This document shows positions 57,901-64,000 of a DNA stretch of 64,000 nucleotides, in pieces. The stretch covers positions 1,488,001 to 1,552,000 of the forward strand of contig OZ023273.1 in the NCBI GenBank assembly GCA_964007475.1, read 5' to 3'. The DNA comes from Hybos culiciformis. Lineage: Eukaryota > Arthropoda > Insecta > Diptera > Hybotidae. Each line of letters begins with the position of its first letter. Within the stretch, counting starts at the first letter, position 1. Below the pieces are notes generated by a model. It saw only the letters and a program-made list of their open reading frames with translations, did no database searches and was not told the origin of the DNA. The translations under genes were made by a program, and so were the position numbers.

Positions 57901-59419
57901 TATTCTTTAATATAAAAATAGAGATAAAAGTAAGGAATTTCTCAATACTTTGTTTAAAAATTATATTACAGTGTTAGTCTATATAACACTAACATAAGAT
58001 AACAGCTAACAATATCACTAGAATAACATTATAATAGAGGCTTCAAAATAATAACTTCTTTATGAAAATAAGTCTTAAAGTGGAGCAAATTTGATAATGT
58101 TCTGTTAATTAAATTCAACAAATTATAGTTATATTCTTATTTGTTAACCTAAATGACCTAAATCATCAATATAGAATGAATAAGTTAAGAAATAATTAGG
58201 TATACAGTTTATATAGTATGTATGTTCGAATTAATAATAATATTTCATAGTATTTTATTAGAATATAGTTTTTACTTACTTTTTACTTACATATTTAATT
58301 TTTTTTTTTTTTAATTATTTATTATACCAAATATTTTTGTTTGTAATGGACTGATAATAATAGGATTAAGTCTATATTATAGGAAAACAATTTGATGGAA
58401 GACCATTGTTGATCAAGTTTTGTCTTTTGATTCAGAAATAAGTTTTCTTAAATTTATTTTGAAGTATTATATATTGGGGTTTGGTTTCTTTAATTAGGAA
58501 GATCGCGATATAAAGAGGAGACTGAATGAGTTGATGTTGTTAAAAAAATTCATTACTCGCTGGCAACTAAAGAGTTATTTCTAGTATTGGATTAATTATA
58601 TCTCCAAAAAAAACATTGCCTGCATCCAATGTTTTTTTAAAACTATTTGTATTTTAAACAAACTTTACTTACAGGGAACTGATTCACCTCACCAGCAAAA
58701 TATTTAGGTACGTACGACTGACAAACTAATTGTAATGGTAAATTGAAAATAGCCTTCCTGATTTATTTTGTAAAATTTAAGGCGAGTTATATTTGTTTTG
58801 GCTCCTTGTGGGAGCCAAGAAGTAATACATTCTTTTTGCTTCAGACGAGAATGATAAATATTATCCGCCTCCGAAATAAATAACAATTGCAACTAGACTT
58901 TCAGTATTAGATTTCGGTCTAATTTAAAGTTAATACGTATTTAGAGCTTTTGGCTTAAAGAAATCAGTCCCATTTAGCGGTCTTTAACCGTAATCTTTTT
59001 ATATAAACATAGATATATATATGTAGCTAATATAAGCTATTTTCAATTTATATTTAATTAATTCCCTTGTAGGCTGTAAATTTTGTTTAATGTACGCCCT
59101 CTTTTTGTAGGAAATTAATTTTTCTCCATATAACCACAAAAGTTTTTATGTAAAGATACCTGAAATTTTTTTATATCCTTTCTTAGGTCATGAAGAAAAA
59201 AAGTTAATTATAAATTAAAAGTGTCACAAAATAACAACTTTTTGCTAAAATTTATTGAACAGGTGGTTTAATTTTCTTTTTTTTTGCTCTATATGTTATG
59301 TATACATAAATTTATTTAAGATAATATAAATGTATAAATATTTCTTTTATCGATAATCATTAAAAAAACATAATATTCTTTTGATAAAGTTGGTATTTCT
59401 TATAAATAACGAAAATAAA
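51539..59419. other. Intergenic AT-rich DNA (7.9 kb)
   Basis: No gene is supported. Small features are an (AAT)n run at about 51906-51941, a 9 bp-stem hairpin around AACGTGGT ... ACCACGTT (about 52684-52726), and a GC-rich hairpin TTGGCTCC ... GGAGCCAA near 58798-58818. The longest frames are poor in composition and have no recognisable motif. Confidence 0.55.
51906..51941. repeat. (AAT)n microsatellite
   Basis: About twelve uninterrupted AAT units. Confidence 0.9.
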
Positions 59420-60452
59420 TTTTATTTTTGTAATTCAGTTAACAAAAGCATTATAATAAAAGTCTGTATATGTAAAAATTCAATTTTCGGTATTTCCAAA
59501 TATGTAGTATACAAAATAAAAAGGTTCTATTCTGATGATCTTGAGGTTGAGGTTATTTTATTGGAAAAAAAATATTATTTTTTTTTCTACTTAAAAATTT
59601 AATGGTCATAAAAATAGGTTTTCTTTATTCTTTTTTTTAGTATTTTTTTAAGATTTTGATTATTTAGTTAAATTAAAACAATTTGAAGAAGCAATACAAA
59701 AAAATTCTCATTACATAAAGGTCAGATTTGCTTCCAATTTATTCACAGCCATCAGAGACGACAACATTTTATTTTTTTCAATATAACTGCCAAGAAAGAG
59801 CTCGATGACGTTGTTTATGAGAATAAAATGTGTAAACTATTCCATGATTTTATTATACCGCCTATAAACTCTGGAAAATGTATAAAATTAAATTTTAATT
59901 ATGATATTGAATAAATTGAAATTAAATTAAATTTAATAGTAAAAGTTAAAGAAAGGAAGAGCCAGGTTACCATATATTAAAACTGCGATTAAATTGTGTT
60001 TTGCCTCTAGACTAAGATAATTCTGGCGCCTTAGTTTAGAAGACGATGACATGCGAGGCATCAATAATTTTTTTCCCTATTCTATGTATAAATTGTATAT
60101 ATGTATATAAGTAACTAAATCTAATTTCAATTGATTTTACAAATATATAAAAGGAAAATATTAATATATATATAAAATAAAAGAAAAAGAATTTTTAAAA
60201 ATATTTTAAAATAAATTGCAAAATCAAATTTATTATATTCTTGCGAAATTTTATTTTTTATTTTTCAGAGGAATTTTATTTTCTGTAATTCAGTTAACAA
60301 AATCATATATAATAATAAAAATCTTTATGAACTCAATTTCAATATTTTCAAATAGAATAAAAAAAAAATGGCTCTGTCCTGATGCTGGTTTCTTTCAATT
60401 ATTGGAAAAATTGACTTTTTTTTTTTCATGGAAATTTAATGGCCATAAAAAT
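59420..60452 (+). repeat. Pair of diverged direct repeats
   Basis: The segments at about 59420-59636 and 60274-60452 share TGTAATTCAGTTAACAAAA near the start and TTTAATGG(T/C)CATAAAAATA at the end. Similar spacing and a TTCTGATGATCTTG / TCCTGATGCTGG block lie between. The copies differ by many substitutions. Both contain open frames that are not similar enough to each other as protein to support a gene. Confidence 0.5.
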
Positions 60453-63400
60453 ACCTACATCTGCACGTTCTTTTTAATCCTTCTCAGTAATTTATAAGTA
60501 AAATTTTTGATTTAACCTTAACGTTAAACTTCTTAAATTAGACAAATTTATTAAGAACAAAAAATCAATAGTCTCGCTCACAGTTTTTGGAAATTTTAAT
60601 TTATTATTTAATATTTTTTTTTATAGTACCTACACTATATTAAATATTGGGCAAATAAAATTCTCCTAATGAAGAGTTTCAGAATGTTCTTGAAGAGTTC
60701 CCTATTGGATAAAATTTATCTTATGTAGATAATGTTTTTGTTAAATAGAATTGAATCTTTTTGTTAAATAAAAATTTAAGGAGTTTTAAATATATAAATC
60801 TAAAAAAAAAAAAAAACGAAATATAAAGTTATAAAAGTTATAAAAAACAATGAAAAGGGATACGTTGATTATAGACACTCTTATGTACTGTAGGTATATA
60901 TTATTTTATATATTGGACCGAAAAAAAAAATGTTTCCCTTGATTTTTACCTTTTTTGAAAAATAATAATAATGTAATATAAAAGTGAAACTTTATTCGTT
61001 AATTAAGAAATTTTATTTTAGTCCTTCTTTAATCTTGAAAAGAAATATTTGAGAAGAGAAAATATACACACGCACAAAAGGGATGAATGTTACATATATT
61101 TAAAAACTTTTAATTTTAACCTGTATTTTTTTTTTTCAAGAATTCTTGAAATATAATATTTTGAATAAGCTTCAAAAGGTTTGAAAATGGATTATGATGA
61201 CTATACTTGGAACAATCAAAATTTTTCCATAACGACTTTTATTGTATTTTAGAATTCATTTAAAAAATATCAACTTAATTCAAGTATACAAACTGTTGAA
61301 TAGAAGGAATAAAGAAAGAATATCGACTTGAAATTTTCTCTAATTCAGTATGGTATGTTTATATAGATAATGAAACTGAAAATCTTGTTGTTTCTTTGTC
61401 CGGAGGAAAGTAATAAGATAACAATTATTTATAATTTATATTTTTTTTAAAAAAAAAAACCCTCCGACATTACTGTGTAATTAATATACATATACGAAAT
61501 AAGAATTCAAAGTTATTTGAAAATGATATATCAAAAGCAACACATAAAACCACACACATAATATATTGCCAGGACAACTGTTGATGGCATATATTAGACA
61601 AGATGAATGATTGACACGGATAAGCACTTGTTGATATAGTTTTTCACAATGCATCTATATAAAATATAACTATAAAACATTTTTAGTTTCATTTACATTC
61701 ATTTTATAAGTATATGTATATGCAATTCATTTGAAGGCATCAAACAAAAAGGTTTTTTAATATTTCAACTTTTTTCATTATTTATGTTTAAATATAACAT
61801 ATTTTTAGTTTAATTTTCATTCATTTTATCATTAAATAAAAATATCATGTGAATATTTTTATACACTTCTTCATATAAATATTATGGTTTATTTTTTTAT
61901 TTTTTTTTTATCCCAGGACAAATTTCTATATTTAAAGATACTATAAATAAGTTCAATTTTTACAGCATAACACAATTATTTACTTTGACGTTGCAAAAGT
62001 TTTTTCAGTATATAACGTACCTAGAGTTCTTGCACGCATTTCTACTTTAGGGAAAAGGGAACGGTGGTTCTAAGAAGAATATAAAGTAAATAAAAAATTC
62101 CAAAATAAAAAAAAAAAAAAACAATTTATTTATTTTTCTCTTAGGAAAATGTGTTGAAGTAACAAAAAGTTTATATAAATTTATGTAAATGGCATAAAGT
62201 AAATGAAAATTGTATTCATATCATTATAATATATTATAATAAATCCAATAGAAACTATATATATAAGATTTTTATTTTTCCAGAACTTATTCTACAAGCT
62301 TTTCTGTGCTATTAAATAATTTTTGGGTAATCGCAGTTCAAGTGAAGATTTTGAATAATACTTAAGAATTGGAAAATAGAAAGAGATTTTTTTTCGTGGC
62401 CTGAAATAAAACTAGTGCAGCAGTAACATGACAGAAATGTGATTAAAATTAGTATCATTAAAGCAAGTTGCTTGAAAGTACCAAAGCTATTAAATTTATT
62501 TCAATCTACTAAAAATAACAATTATCCTTATAGAATTCTTAAAATAAAATATTATACGTACATACATAGGTAAAGAACAACCGATCAAAAAACAGAACAT
62601 AAAAAACTTTGTTGTCTTAGCTAGGACTCTTTACTGTCGTATAAAATTTTATTGATTGAATTATAATGATAATGGAGAAGAAAAACAATAAATTCTCATG
62701 GGACGGTTTAATGATTTTTAATATTATGCTTTATATTACATTATTACAATTTATTTCTTTAGCCTTATAACACAAATGAGAAAAAAAAAATTCTCCTTTA
62801 GTTTAATTTTTAATTTTAGACGGTTTTATTATTTGTTTATTTATTTTTATTAGAATATTAAAAATATACAATTAAGCGCGTACATATACCTGTGATATAT
62901 AGGTATACAACAAAAATTTACCATCTGTTCACCGGATCCAGGTCAGTTTTATTAATAACTGAGTTTATTTCAAACATAATAAAAATAAAAAAGATAAATG
63001 TTCGTGTCATCATTTTTGAAAAGAAAAAAAAAAAAAAACTTTATTTCCCTCAGTGGACAAACATAATGAGCTTTAATTTTTGGAAAAGTTTTCCACATAA
63101 CAAAAAAATAATAAAAGAGGACTTTATGACTCTCAACTGAAGTGATAAAGTTTCAGATAGTATTATTACACATTAAAAAATGTACATGGCTGGAATTTTT
63201 TTTTTTTATTATTTTGCTAGCCCGTTTTCCATCAAAAATGAAGAAAGGAATTTTCATAAAAATGTTTTTATTTTCTGTCTGTTCGCTTCATGTCGCTCAT
63301 TTAAATGATTACAGGTATTAAATGATCTTGCATATTCCGATCAATGCCAAAATGTGTGCAACCTCGTTCATTTAGCTTCCAGTTAAATGTTAAAGAATGA

Positions 63401-63529
63401 GATATTCAAGTCTGGGTTCTGAATTTAGAAGTTTTTATCCGGCCAAGGTATGAAATACGGAGGGCGTATACGGGGGCTTTGAAATCGGTTTCCATGAAAA
63501 TTGGTATACGAGTCTCGATTGAAAAAACC
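60453..63529. other. Intergenic AT-rich DNA (3 kb)
   Basis: I see no gene, RNA or mobile element that I can support. Confidence 0.55.
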
Positions 63530-63533
63530 TTAA

Positions 63534-63697
63534 TGCCCGGTTTTTACCATCCAAGTACCAAGTTACTTTGATGAAAGTAAGTTGAGCAGTGTCCTACTCA
63601 ACTTTGATCCAAGTTGACTTTGATACCCTGTTTACACGGTCAAAAAGAGCGTCCAAGTCGATTTGGACAAAGTGTACTTGGATCGTGAAAACCGGGC
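63534..63697. mobile_element. 164 bp MITE flanked by TTAA
   Basis: The left end TGCCCGGTTTTTACCATCC, followed by AAGTAC, is matched by the inverse of the right end (GTACTTGGATCGTGAAAACC, then GGGC). TTAA lies on both sides (63530-63533 and 63698-63701), as in piggyBac-type target duplication. The interior has further inverted words (CAAGTTGACTTTGAT, CAAGTCGATTTGGAC) and GTTTACACGGTC. It is non-coding. Confidence 0.75.
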
Positions 63698-63701
63698 TTA
63701 A

Positions 63702-64000
63702 AATAAATTTTTAACCCCAAATTCTGATCAAGGATTCGAATTGAAGGCAGAAAACGGATTTTGATAAAAATTGAGTCCCATTTGCAACATTTCGATTTAA
63801 AATATTTAAATCCGTAGACGATGAGGTACACTTTTTTCTTTCATATTTATATATATTTTTGTGCAGATAATTAAAAAAAAATGTCTTATCAAGCTATGAT
63901 AAATAATGATATTTTTTTTTTAATTAAAAGTTTTAACAAGTTTATATATTATTTTTAATAAAAAAAATTTACGTTCATGATTTTAATTTCAATAATATTC
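63702..64000. other. Intergenic DNA at window end
   Basis: A slightly GC-richer stretch to about 63830, then AT-rich. I see nothing I can name. Confidence 0.5.

Noticed and set aside
58704..58892. 62-codon minus-strand frame in a GC-richer patch
   Set aside because: Short and with no homology I can name; possibly repeat debris.

Overview
The window is very AT-rich eukaryotic DNA. Its protein-coding genes have GT/AG introns (59 to 72 bp introns sit beside introns of 4.7 and 5.2 kb), and an intact Ty3/gypsy retrotransposon is present. The encoded proteins read as insect-like orthologues of conserved animal genes. I cannot fix the order or species from the sequence alone.

Gene-rich part (1-30.3 kb): six conserved genes lie on strictly alternating strands. 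They are the 3' end of a TMEM129-type ER ubiquitin ligase (+), a MARCH5-type mitochondrial/ER membrane ubiquitin ligase (-), the tail-anchored-protein targeting factor GET4 (+), the CUL3-adaptor-like KCTD9 (-), an MTHFSD-type folate-ligase-like/RRM protein (+), and an STK32/YANK-type AGC kinase (-). All exon models were built by hand. Every splice junction keeps frame and every total is a multiple of three. Gene pairs are alternately tail-to-tail (TMEM129/MARCH5, GET4/KCTD9, MTHFSD/STK32) and head-to-head (MARCH5/GET4, KCTD9/MTHFSD), so two short intergenic stretches probably hold bidirectional promoters. Four of the six products belong to ubiquitin or membrane-protein quality control. That may be chance, but it is worth a synteny check.

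Gene-poor part (30.3-64 kb): I find no host gene. The notable content is repeats. There are two inverted copies of a ~423 bp terminal-inverted-repeat element 9.6 kb apart, one of them inside the large STK32 intron. Foldback elements lie near 12.7, 25.4 and 33.4 kb. A 1.2 kb element with terminal inverted repeats contains a tRNA-like SINE head with a very long A-rich tail. A 164 bp element flanked by TTAA lies at 63.5 kb.

The most complete mobile element is a 5.2 kb Ty3/gypsy LTR retrotransposon (46322-51534). It has two 379 bp LTRs that look identical, a 4 bp target duplication, and one uninterrupted 1391-codon Gag-Pol frame whose Gag starts with a SAP-like motif. It carries all catalytic residues and should be a recent insertion.

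I see no CRISPR array, operon, virus or toxin gene. The candidates most worth follow-up are the SAP-Gag retrotransposon with its unusual LTR/leader fold, the palindromic CACTGTA array, the in-frame 63 bp intron in MTHFSD, and the nested tRNA-derived element.
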